In this document: one piece after another, positions 45,087 through 51,925 of the stretch
Position numbering within the stretch: the first letter of the stretch is position 1
Layout of the letters: every line of letters begins with the position of its first letter
Assembly: GCF_000691225.1 (NCBI RefSeq)
Contig: NZ_JMSZ01000021.1
Location: 45,764 to 109,763 of the forward strand
Length of the DNA: 64,000 nucleotides
From: Nitrincola lacisaponensis
GTDB lineage: Bacteria > Pseudomonadota > Gammaproteobacteria > Pseudomonadales > Balneatricaceae
Direction of reading: 5' to 3'
Made by a program: the position numbers and the translations under genes
The notes under the pieces: model-generated
Databases searched by the model: none
What the model was told of the DNA's origin: nothing
What the model saw: only the letters and a program-made list of their open reading frames with translations

Positions 45087-45983
45087 ATGCGTTTAAAGGA
45101 TCTGCTGGTCGGTCTGGCCATTATGTGTTTGTGGGGATTTAACTTTTCCGTTATCAAGCTCGGTGCGGATCAAATCAATCCAATCGTATTAACAACCCTG
45201 CGTTTTACCTTTGCCGTATTGCCGGTGATTTTTTTCATTCGATATCCACGTGTGAAACTGCGCTATCTGATTGGGTACGGTATCACTTTTGGTGTCGGAG
45301 TCTGGGGAATGATGACTTCAGCGATTTCACTGGGTGTATCTGCCGGAATGGCGGGTGTCCTTATGGATTTGAGTCTGATCTCCAGTCTATTGATTGGTTG
45401 GTTTGTGTTGAAAGAGAGAATTACGATTCGTCAATATATTGGGGCTGTACTGATCCTGATTGGCGTTTTGGCCAGTCTGGGTCTTCAGGATGGCTCTGTT
45501 CCTTTGGCCGGTTTGTTGTTGGTGCTTATTGGAGCCATTAGCTGGAGTGTGATAGGTCTGATTGTCAAACTGGCCAAACCTGAGCAGGTGTTTGCGTTTA
45601 GTGTTTGGGGCATGCTGTTCGCGCCTGCTCCCTTGGCACTGCTGGCGCTGATGTCCTATGGACCGGAGGTGTTTACGAACCTGCCTGCACAGATGAACGC
45701 CAGTGTCTGGTTCTCGGTGTTGTTTCAGGCCTACCCTACCACCTTGTTGGGGTATTGGGTGTGGAATCGGCTCATCGCCAAGTACCCACTGTCAACGGTT
45801 GCGCCACTGACTATGTTGACACCGGTGTTTGGTATGCTCGGCAGCATGCTGTTTCATGGAGAGTTGGTCGATAACACCAAGCTGTTGGCATGTGGCTTTA
45901 TACTGCTGGGATTTTTTATTGGTCAATGGCAGCAAAACTGGTTTAAACGCCAGACTTGTGTCAGTAGCGGCACCCTGCGCTAG
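45087..45983 (+). CDS. EamA-family (DMT) exporter
   Basis: A 298-residue inner-membrane protein with about ten hydrophobic segments in two EamA repeats: LVGLAIMCLWGFNFSVIKLG begins the first and GLLLVLIGAISWSVIGLIVK the second. The RhaT/YdcZ-type motif LKERITIRQYIGAVLILIGV is also clear. Relatives export amino acids and related amines. Its divergent MocR neighbour is the likely regulator. A GGGGAGAG ribosome site precedes the ATG. The closing residues are basic. Confidence 0.9.
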   Translation: MRLKDLLVGLAIMCLWGFNFSVIKLGADQINPIVLTTLRFTFAVLPVIFFIRYPRVKLRYLIGYGITFGVGVWGMMTSAISLGVSAGMAGVLMDLSLISSLLIGWFVLKERITIRQYIGAVLILIGVLASLGLQDGSVPLAGLLLVLIGAISWSVIGLIVKLAKPEQVFAFSVWGMLFAPAPLALLALMSYGPEVFTNLPAQMNASVWFSVLFQAYPTTLLGYWVWNRLIAKYPLSTVAPLTMLTPVFGMLGSMLFHGELVDNTKLLACGFILLGFFIGQWQQNWFKRQTCVSSGTLR

Positions 45984-45989
45984 TCAGGG

Positions 45990-47474
45990 TTACACTACCG
46001 ATAGCGTTTTGAATTCATCCAGCGCAAACTGATCCGTCATGCCGCTGATCATGTCCTGAATCAGGCGGCAACGGCAGTAGCTTTCCCATATATCCACATC
46101 ACCGACCGGTTCCTGGCACAGCTGGTGATAGGCTTTGATGTGTTTATTGGGCAGGCGTCTGACCAATAAACCTTCCAGCAGCATACCTTGTGACTTGCCA
46201 TCCAGTAGTTGGCGGAACTGGCTACGGGAGAGTTTGAGCAGCGGAGAGTAATGATCCAGCAGTCCGGTCAGAATGCGATAACCTTGCAGCTCCAGTGTTT
46301 TCACTTCATCAACCGAGAACACATGGCGGATAGCCACTTTTTTCAGGGTGCTGACAAGGGCGTGGCATGGGGAGTCATCTTCCAGTAAGGCACGGTTTAA
46401 ACGTCCTGCATAGATGTCTTCGATATGATCGATAAAGGCTTGAGCGGCATGCTGTACCAGTGGATGGATCAGGCCAACTCTGAGCCAGACAAAAAACTCA
46501 TGGTCCTTGTTGATGGTTTCTTTATCTGCACGGTCCAGTGCATACCGGACCAGTTCAGTAAAACTGCTGGCACTGCGTCTGCCGGGCGCTTGAAAATGCT
46601 TGTCGTCGGCATCCAGTGGTCGCAGTCGGGCAAACTGCTCAATGAGCAGATGTGTGAGCTGACGGATACTCAAGATCCCTTTATCGACGGCATCTTCCAG
46701 ATCAGCGAGACAGTAAGAGATGTCATCCGCCGCTTCCATCAGGTAGGTGAGGGGAAAGCGGTGCCCTGGTTTGATTGCCAGGACCGTCTGCATATCCTGG
46801 ATGAATTGGCGTTCCGAAAAATAGTAGCCAGGTTTCTTTTGCAGGTAACTGAGTGGCTGTTGGGCATCCGGTTTGGGGTCTGTCGCACAACGGGTGTATT
46901 TGAGTATGCAGGCAGATTGCAGGTAGGTGAGGTTCAGCTTCTGTAATTGGCTGATCAGCCGGATGGCCTGTGCATTGCCTTCAAAAGAACAGAGTTCCCG
47001 TTTCAGTTGTTGAGCCAGTAACTGTCCTTCTGGTGTACTGGCTGGCAGCATGAATCCGGGTAATTGATCGATATGTTCACTGAACCAGCGAGAGATCGCG
47101 GCTTCTCCAAAATGGCCAAAAGGCGGATTGCCTATGTCATGCATCAGGCACGCCATTTCGACCAGGCTTTCGGTGGCACGCTCACAGCCCGACAGACCGT
47201 AGCGTGCGGCATCAGCCCCCAGCTTGTCGAACAGGGTTCGGGTAATAAAACGGCCAGTTTGCTGGACTTCCAGTGAGTGGGTCAGACGAGAACGGACGGC
47301 GGCGTTATGCTCCAGCGGAAACACCTGGGTTTTCTGCTGCAAGCGACGTACCGCCGCCGAGTTGATAATCCGGCCTCGATCACTCTCTAACTGTGCATCC
47401 AGTTGACTGGATGCACTGGTTTTGCTGTAGGGGCGGCGCGCTGAAAAACGCTCGAGAAAATTAATCGAGGTCAT
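45990..47474 (-). CDS. dgt: dGTP triphosphohydrolase
   Basis: A 494-residue HD-domain enzyme that hydrolyses dGTP to deoxyguanosine and triphosphate. The metal site is formed by RLTHSLEVQQTGRF and CLMHDIGNPPFGHFGEAAI (the HD pair), with further ligands in YLMEAADDISYCLADLEDAV. The opening RRPYSKTSASSQLDAQLESDRGRI is the dgt N-terminal hallmark, and the length matches the E. coli-type enzyme. Its first 14 bases overlap the end of the small secreted protein gene. Confidence 0.94.
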   Translation of the reverse strand: MTSINFLERFSARRPYSKTSASSQLDAQLESDRGRIINSAAVRRLQQKTQVFPLEHNAAVRSRLTHSLEVQQTGRFITRTLFDKLGADAARYGLSGCERATESLVEMACLMHDIGNPPFGHFGEAAISRWFSEHIDQLPGFMLPASTPEGQLLAQQLKRELCSFEGNAQAIRLISQLQKLNLTYLQSACILKYTRCATDPKPDAQQPLSYLQKKPGYYFSERQFIQDMQTVLAIKPGHRFPLTYLMEAADDISYCLADLEDAVDKGILSIRQLTHLLIEQFARLRPLDADDKHFQAPGRRSASSFTELVRYALDRADKETINKDHEFFVWLRVGLIHPLVQHAAQAFIDHIEDIYAGRLNRALLEDDSPCHALVSTLKKVAIRHVFSVDEVKTLELQGYRILTGLLDHYSPLLKLSRSQFRQLLDGKSQGMLLEGLLVRRLPNKHIKAYHQLCQEPVGDVDIWESYCRCRLIQDMISGMTDQFALDEFKTLSVV

Positions 47475-47790
47475 CCAGTGTCACGACCAGATCACGTGTG
47501 GAGACATCGACACCCCAGAAGGTGTAGGTATCATCATCCTCATCAATCAGGCGTATATCAAACTTCGGGCTTTTATAGCCTTTCAGCGTGACCCGACGAG
47601 TTTCGTTATGACGCATCACTTCGCTTCCCAGAACATCCTCTTCCCAACTGGTGGATTTCTCCGGGCTGATATAGAGGTAGTAAATGGTGTAGCCTGTATT
47701 GTTGGTGATGTCGATGTAATAATCAGCAGCCAGGGTACTGCTGCTGATCAGCATGGACAGCAGAAAAGCGAGTATCAACTTGATTTTCAT
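47461..47790 (-). CDS. Small secreted acidic protein of unknown function
   Basis: A 109-residue protein with a Sec signal peptide (MKIKLILAFLLSMLISSS, cleavage near TLAA). The mature domain has NNTGYTIYYLYISPEKSTSW and ends in an acidic stretch (DEDDDTYTFWGVD, TLDDLD). Small periplasmic proteins of this appearance are frequent in proteobacteria and have no assigned function. The ATG at 47790 is chosen because it directly begins the signal peptide; the longer frame adds 15 polar residues. It overlaps dgt by 14 bases, so the two may be co-translated. Confidence 0.8.
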   Translation of the reverse strand: MKIKLILAFLLSMLISSSTLAADYYIDITNNTGYTIYYLYISPEKSTSWEEDVLGSEVMRHNETRRVTLKGYKSPKFDIRLIDEDDDTYTFWGVDVSTRDLVVTLDDLD

Positions 47791-47869
47791 GGCGGTATCC
47801 GTACGTATCGCAGGGTTGATGATTGTGCTATTCACTATATCTCAGATTTAGAGAATAGCAATCGCCTGT

Positions 47870-48580
47870 TTATAACTCTTTCACATCCCAGCCAGCCGAG
47901 GTGACGGAGGCTTCCAGGCTAAGACGACCGATTACCTTTTCAACCACCGGATCATTGCGTTCTGTTGCCATCAATCGTGCTCTGACACAAACGCGCAATG
48001 TATCCTGATCATGCAGGTTTTCACTTTCAAGCTTCTGTAATTGAAGGCCGCTGTCTGCAAGACCTTCCAGCAACAAGGCGCGATTATGTGCCTCTTCCTG
48101 TTCGCGGCAGGTAATTTCCAGCAAGTACTGCCACCAGATTTCACCCTGTTGCGCTTCATCCATAGGCTGCCGATTGATCAGGCGAACCAGTGGCCGCAGC
48201 AGCATGTTGGTGGCCAGGATCACGCTGGCTACCACAACCGCCGCCATAAAGTATCCGGCACCCGCCATCACACCTATAGCCGCAGAGCACCAGAGTGTAG
48301 CTGCAGTATTCAGTCCCTTGATATTGGCACCTTCTTTCATAATGACACCAGCACCGAGAAAACCGATGCCGGAAACCACCTGTGCGGCGACACGTGTCGG
48401 ACTGGCATCACCCTCGACCATCATTGACATCAGGGTAAAGCTGGCTGCCCCAAGGGACACCAGCGCATTGGTTCTGAGTCCGGCCATGCGCTGGCGCCAT
48501 TGGCGCTCCATTCCGACGAGAGCGCCCAGAGCAGAGGCCAGCATCAGGGGCATTAACAGATTGAGTGCTGTATGCATCAT
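47870..48580 (-). CDS. MgtC/SapB family membrane protein
   Basis: A 236-residue protein with four to five N-terminal hydrophobic segments and a soluble C-terminal half (residues about 150-236). The family core is ALGALVGMERQWRQRMAGLRT and SGIGFLGAGVIMKEG, followed by LNTAATLWCSAAIGVMAGAG. MgtC proteins are linked with growth in low Mg2+ and with inhibition of ATP synthase in Salmonella. It follows mgtE by 21 bases behind GGAGG, so both are under the leader at 49988-50381. Confidence 0.93.
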   Translation of the reverse strand: MMHTALNLLMPLMLASALGALVGMERQWRQRMAGLRTNALVSLGAASFTLMSMMVEGDASPTRVAAQVVSGIGFLGAGVIMKEGANIKGLNTAATLWCSAAIGVMAGAGYFMAAVVVASVILATNMLLRPLVRLINRQPMDEAQQGEIWWQYLLEITCREQEEAHNRALLLEGLADSGLQLQKLESENLHDQDTLRVCVRARLMATERNDPVVEKVIGRLSLEASVTSAGWDVKEL

Positions 48581-48601
48581 TATCTGGTCCTCCGTGGGTT
48601 A

Positions 48602-49978
48602 TCAGGCCAGTGCTGCAGGAATATCCAGTATCATGGTGGCGACACTGAAATAGATGATGACACCGCAGGCATCCGCAATCGATGTAATCAACGGCGCACT
48701 GGCTGTGGCCGGATCAAATTTCAGTTTGCTGAGCAGGAAAGGCAGGGACATGCCAATCACACTGCCGACAACAACGACCAGCTGCATGGTCAGTGCTACG
48801 ACCAGAGCGATCTCCATACCACCGCGCCAAATACCCAGCAGGGAAACAGCGGCGGCCATGGTGGCGCCCAGTAAGCCTGCAACGGCCAGTTCGCGGCCCA
48901 GCATGCCTGCCCAGTCTTTCATGATAATCTCACCGGTTGCCAGTGCGCGCACCATCAGCGTGGCAGACTGGGAGCCCGCATTACCACCACTGTCAACCAG
49001 CAGTGGCAAGAAGAAGACCAGGGCGATATAGGCTTCAATGGTTTCTTCGAAGTAGGCTATCCCAGCGCCGGAAAAAATATTGCCGAACACCAGCAGGACC
49101 AGCCAGAACACACGCTTTTTATATAGCAGGCGAATGCTGGCTTCCTTCAGACCGCCCGCTATAGTGCCAACGGCACCGACCTTGCGGAAATCCAGGTCTG
49201 CTTCTTCAGATGCGACATCCATCGCATCGTCAATGGTGACGATACCCACCATCTGATTCTGCGCATTGAGTACCGGAATCGCCAGCAGGTCATATTTACT
49301 GATTGCCTGGGCAGCCAGTTCACGAGCTTCATCTGCACGCACATAGAGTGGGTCCATCACCATAAAATCCAGAATCCGCTCTTCCGGTTCAGCCATGATC
49401 AGGTCACGCAGAGAGACGGTGCCCACCAGGCAGCGATTATCATCAACCACATAAGCCTGATAGATGGTTTCTTTATCCTTACCGGTCTGGCGCAGTTGCT
49501 TGATACCCTCGGCAGCAGTGGACAGGGCCTCCAGAATGGCAAAATCAGAGGTCATTACCGAACCGACTGTGCCTTCCTCGTAGGCTGCCAGCTGCTGCAT
49601 GTCTTCACGCTCAGGCTGGCTCATGTCACGCAGCAGGGATTGCTGTGCTTCCTCTGACAGCAGATTGAACAGGTCTGCACGCTCGTCATGAGGCATGGCA
49701 TCAATCAGACGTGCCAAACGAGAGGTTTCAATCAGTGCGACCAGCTTTTCCTGCAGATCGGGTGGGAAGTAGCCCAGCAACGCCGCGGCACTGTCATCAG
49801 ACATCAACAGCAGCAGATCACGTACTTCCTGTATTCTGAAGGTTTGCTGTGCCAGTTGCAGCTGGAGTGCATCGGCAATATCTGCCATCAATACCTGTTC
49901 CAGCAGGTTTTCCATGGCTTGAATATTTCCGCTGATACGAATTGCCCGAAGTTCACGGACCAGGTCTTCAAATTCCAT
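48602..49978 (-). CDS. mgtE: MgtE magnesium transporter
   Basis: A 458-residue Mg2+ channel. Order: MgtE N-domain with helical repeats (residues 1-130), two CBS domains (about 135-255; VGTVSLRDLIMAEPEERI, VGIVTIDDAMDVASEEA), a plug helix and five membrane segments with FFLPLLVDSGGNAGSQSATL, the pore signature. Mg2+ binding to the N/CBS region closes the channel. The ATG at 49978 is preferred to a GTG 3 codons upstream because GAGGG is well spaced. The operon continues into the MgtC gene. A long leader with two short ORFs and a terminator-like hairpin suggests transcriptional control within the leader. Confidence 0.94.
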   Translation of the reverse strand: MEFEDLVRELRAIRISGNIQAMENLLEQVLMADIADALQLQLAQQTFRIQEVRDLLLLMSDDSAAALLGYFPPDLQEKLVALIETSRLARLIDAMPHDERADLFNLLSEEAQQSLLRDMSQPEREDMQQLAAYEEGTVGSVMTSDFAILEALSTAAEGIKQLRQTGKDKETIYQAYVVDDNRCLVGTVSLRDLIMAEPEERILDFMVMDPLYVRADEARELAAQAISKYDLLAIPVLNAQNQMVGIVTIDDAMDVASEEADLDFRKVGAVGTIAGGLKEASIRLLYKKRVFWLVLLVFGNIFSGAGIAYFEETIEAYIALVFFLPLLVDSGGNAGSQSATLMVRALATGEIIMKDWAGMLGRELAVAGLLGATMAAAVSLLGIWRGGMEIALVVALTMQLVVVVGSVIGMSLPFLLSKLKFDPATASAPLITSIADACGVIIYFSVATMILDIPAALA

Positions 49979-50054
49979 TGTTATCACCCTCTTGGTTTGA
50001 TGAGGTAATAAAATCCCTGCACTGAATAATCACTGAGTATATTCGGCGCATAAA

Positions 50055-50078
50055 AAACCCTCGGCATTATAAATACCG
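50055..50078 (-). terminator. Terminator-like hairpin within the mgtE leader
   Basis: On the minus strand CGGTATT and AATGCCG pair (one G-U) around TAT, then AGGG and six T residues follow. It lies 77 bases before the mgtE start and 90 bases after the second leader ORF. As it precedes mgtE, not a stop codon of a large gene, it would act as an attenuator. The same region could extend pairing with the CCGA at 50083-50088. Confidence 0.65.
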
Positions 50079-50169
50079 ATGATGTCGGAAATATGATTTA
50101 AAAACACGTTTGGACCCAACTGAACAGATACAGTCAGATGACTACAGACTTGGTCTGTTGCAAACGGCT

Positions 50170-50283
50170 TTAAAAGAGTAGGCTTGTCGGTTCGGGCGGA
50201 AGGTGTGCGATTTGCAGCATGTCAGGCACTGGATTGACCTGACGGATAGAGTCGGAAAGAGGCTCTGGGTCAGGAAATTCCAT
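50170..50283 (-). CDS. Proline- and acid-rich leader peptide (37 residues) before mgtE
   Basis: The ORF starts MEFPDPEPLSDSI and ends HLPPEPTSLLF; 8 of 37 residues are proline and several follow Asp or Glu (PDPEP, PEP). This recalls MgtL, the leader peptide of E. coli mgtA, which begins with Met-Glu and has alternating prolines and acids, and the proline-rich MgtP before Salmonella mgtC. Such nascent chains slow or destabilise ribosomes when Mg2+ is low. It lacks a good ribosome site and overlaps the end of the preceding short ORF by 14 bases, so it is probably translated by coupling. The frame is open 22 codons upstream of the ATG. Too short for homology to be certain. Confidence 0.55.
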   Translation of the reverse strand: MEFPDPEPLSDSIRQVNPVPDMLQIAHLPPEPTSLLF

Positions 50284-50350
50284 GTGCAGGACAGTCACCG
50301 TCTGAACGGATAATCCTACTCTGGTATAATCGACTACTGGGGTCGTCCAT
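50270..50350 (-). CDS. First leader ORF (26 residues) before mgtE
   Basis: The ORF begins MDDPSSRLYQ and ends CPAHGIS. It has a strong Shine-Dalgarno (AGAGGTGA), though with an 11-base gap to the ATG, and is the first start codon after the predicted transcription start. It stops 14 bases inside the proline-rich ORF in another frame, the arrangement expected if its translation opens or gates the second. No similarity to a known peptide is recognised. Confidence 0.45.
   Translation of the reverse strand: MDDPSSRLYQSRIIRSDGDCPAHGIS
50325..50330 (+). promoter_or_regulatory. Extended -10 promoter for the DUF3750 gene
   Basis: TGGTATAAT at 50322-50330 is a perfect extended -10 element on the plus strand; no good -35 is seen, as is common for this class. 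It lies about 150 bases before the DUF3750 start and inside the antisense of the first mgtE leader ORF, so the two transcripts would overlap head to head. Confidence 0.5.
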
Positions 50351-50388
50351 TAGATTTTATTTCACCTCTGGTTTAAAAGTCGTTGCAA

Positions 50389-50416
50389 ATTTTAGTCGGA
50401 TAATTTTTAAAGTCAA
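50389..50416 (-). promoter_or_regulatory. Sigma-70 promoter of the mgtE-mgtC operon
   Basis: On the minus strand TTGACT (50411-50416), a 16-base spacer and TAAAAT (50389-50394) each match the consensus at 5 of 6 positions. Transcription should begin near 50381, about 400 bases before mgtE and 30 bases before the first leader ORF. Confidence 0.7.
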
Positions 50417-50478
50417 CCTTAAAAGTTTTATTGTTCATAAATATTTCATGAACTTTTATGTCCAGACTGGAGAATAAG

Positions 50479-51282
50479 GTGATCATTGTGTTGAGAACAG
50501 GATTTAAATGGTTGTTGCGTTCATTGGTGTTTGTTGTATTGGTGTTTTTTATACCGGTAGGGTGTGCGCTGACCTCTCACTGGAGCGGAGACGAACGTCA
50601 TGCAGACTGGCGTACGGCACGTCTGGATAGTGCGGGTCTATTGACGGATGTACCCGGGATAGATGAAGCCGTGATACAGGTTTATGCCGCGCGAGCCTTT
50701 CGCTGGCGAGGTGCGTTTGGAGTGCATAGCTGGATCGCCGTCAAGCCCCGGGGCAGTGAACATTTTACCCGCTTTGAAGTGATGGGCTTTAATGTGGCGC
50801 GTGGCGGAGAGGCCGTTCGTATTGCACGAGGAGTCCCGGATGGCTATTGGTACGGTAACCCGCCGGTATTATTACGTGATCTCCGTGGAGGGGAAGAGGT
50901 AGATGCCCTGATTGAGCGGTTGTATCAGGCTGCAGAGGGCTACTCTCATAACCATGAGTACCGTATCTGGCCAGGGCCAAACAGTAATACCTTTATCGCC
51001 TATCTGGCGCGTGAAGTACCTGAACTGAGGGTCAATCTGCCCCCCACCGCTATCGGCAAAGACTATCTGCCTGACGGAGGGATTTTTGCAAAAGCACCGA
51101 GTGGTACAGGTATTCAGCTTTCTCTGGCGGGCCTGTTTGGGGTATTGCTGGCCAGAGAGGAGGGGCTGGAGATCAATTTTCTGGGGTTGAATGCGGGGGT
51201 GGATTTCTGGCCCTTGGCACTGAACCTGCCGGGTATAGGTCGTATCGGAATGCCAGTGCATGCGCCACTCAATGATAATTAA
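50479..51282 (+). CDS. DUF3750 domain protein
   Basis: A protein of about 267 residues with an N-terminal membrane anchor (FKWLLRSLVFVVLVFFIPVG) and a large domain of the DUF3750 family. Conserved-looking elements are VYAARAFRWRGAFGVHSWIAVK, IWPGPNSNTFIAYLAREV and AIGKDYLPDGGIF. The family function is unknown; the H-S-W and N-S-N-T-F segments resemble an active-site pair of a papain-like or transglutaminase-like fold, but that is a guess. A GTG at 50479, 6 bases after GGAG, looks the better start; an ATG at 50458 adds 7 residues without a ribosome site. Confidence 0.8.
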   Translation: MIIVLRTGFKWLLRSLVFVVLVFFIPVGCALTSHWSGDERHADWRTARLDSAGLLTDVPGIDEAVIQVYAARAFRWRGAFGVHSWIAVKPRGSEHFTRFEVMGFNVARGGEAVRIARGVPDGYWYGNPPVLLRDLRGGEEVDALIERLYQAAEGYSHNHEYRIWPGPNSNTFIAYLAREVPELRVNLPPTAIGKDYLPDGGIFAKAPSGTGIQLSLAGLFGVLLAREEGLEINFLGLNAGVDFWPLALNLPGIGRIGMPVHAPLNDN

Positions 51283-51353
51283 GTGCTCAAGTGGTTTGAA
51301 AAAACGCCTTGAGGTATGCTCTGGGGACCAATGAAATACAAAAGGAGTCGAAA

Positions 51354-51533
51354 GTGATTTCAATCGAAGTGTCAGGGATTTTGGGGCTTTTACTGCTGGT
51401 TCTGAATGTCTATGCGATTATTCGTATCGTCCAGAGTCGTGCCACAACCGGTGTGAAAGTCTTGTGGGTGGTCTTGATCCTCGTGTTGCCCTTGCTTGGT
51501 TTTATACTGTGGTTTTTGCTGGGGCCCAAATAA
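51354..51533 (+). CDS. PLDc_N-type small membrane protein
   Basis: A 59-residue protein made almost wholly of two hydrophobic segments (VSGILGLLLLVLNVYAII and VLWVVLILVLPLLGFILWFL) and a closing LLGPK. This is the phospholipase D N-terminal-like (PLDc_N) domain that also occurs alone in many bacteria; the LPLLGFILWFLLGPK ending is its hallmark. The start is a GTG at 51354, directly after AGGAGTCGAAA. It is 71 bases downstream of the DUF3750 gene and may share its message. The function is unknown. Confidence 0.8.
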   Translation: MISIEVSGILGLLLLVLNVYAIIRIVQSRATTGVKVLWVVLILVLPLLGFILWFLLGPK

Positions 51534-51545
51534 AACGGTTGGCAG

Positions 51546-51566
51546 GGGATGGTCATGGACCATCCC
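51546..51566. terminator. Hairpin between convergent PLDc_N and ppnP genes
   Basis: GGGATGGTC and GACCATCCC form a perfect 9-bp stem around ATG, 12 bases after the PLDc_N gene and 8 bases after ppnP on the other strand. It has no T tract but its position fits a shared terminator. Confidence 0.6.
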
Positions 51567-51574
51567 GAAGCGGC

Positions 51575-51856
51575 TTAGCTGTAGTAGCACAGGTAGGCTG
51601 TTGGCGCGGCGACTTTCAGATCAAATGAATCGCCAGCGCTGATATTGAACTCAGTGCCTGCCGGGAAAGCCTGCCAGTCCTGTTGACCAGGCAGTTTCAC
51701 CACGAGTTCACCGTGTGTTACACACATGCGTTCATTCTGGCTGGTGCCAAAGGTGTACTCACCGGGAGCCATGACGCCGGAGGTAACCGGACCTTGCTCA
51801 GCCGTAAAGCCAATCGATACCACCTTGCCTTCGAAATACTCATTTACACTTAACAT
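51575..51856 (-). CDS. ppnP: Pyrimidine/purine nucleoside phosphorylase
   Basis: A 93-residue one-domain cupin of the PpnP (DUF1255, formerly YaiE) family, which phosphorolyses several nucleosides to base and ribose 1-phosphate. The opening YFEGKVVSIGF, the core PGEYTFGTSQNERMCVTHGEL and the FPAGTEFNISAGDSFDL stretch are typical and cover the whole length. It stands alone between convergent and co-directional neighbours, 69 bases after the receptor gene start-side gap. Confidence 0.93.
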   Translation of the reverse strand: MLSVNEYFEGKVVSIGFTAEQGPVTSGVMAPGEYTFGTSQNERMCVTHGELVVKLPGQQDWQAFPAGTEFNISAGDSFDLKVAAPTAYLCYYS

Positions 51857-51925
51857 CGCGATTGCATCTCCACAGAAAAAGTGGCGCTCATCATAATGCG
51901 CTTTTCAAGCGGACGCTATTTTTCT

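Larger units (their letters stand above)
49979..50381 (-). promoter_or_regulatory. Long mgtE-mgtC leader with two short ORFs and an internal terminator
   Basis: From the promoter at 50389-50416 to the mgtE start lie about 400 bases. In order of transcription they hold a 26-codon ORF (50350-50270), an overlapping Pro/Asp/Glu-rich 37-codon ORF (50283-50170), a structured stretch right after its stop (CGTTTG/CAAACG arms at 50107-50166 enclosing ACAGAC/GTCTGT at 50144-50158) and a terminator-like hairpin at 50055-50078. This is the layout of an attenuated Mg2+ leader. The function is inferred; the elements are read directly from the sequence. Confidence 0.6.

Noticed and set aside
50111..50136. 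TTTGGACCCAACTGAACAGATACAG stretch part-way through the mgtE leader (a possible regulator or SOS-type site)
   Set aside because: It looks somewhat like operators of MocR-type regulators, but no such gene adjoins it and it has no CTGT-N8-ACAG LexA form; it is better explained as part of the leader's structured segment.
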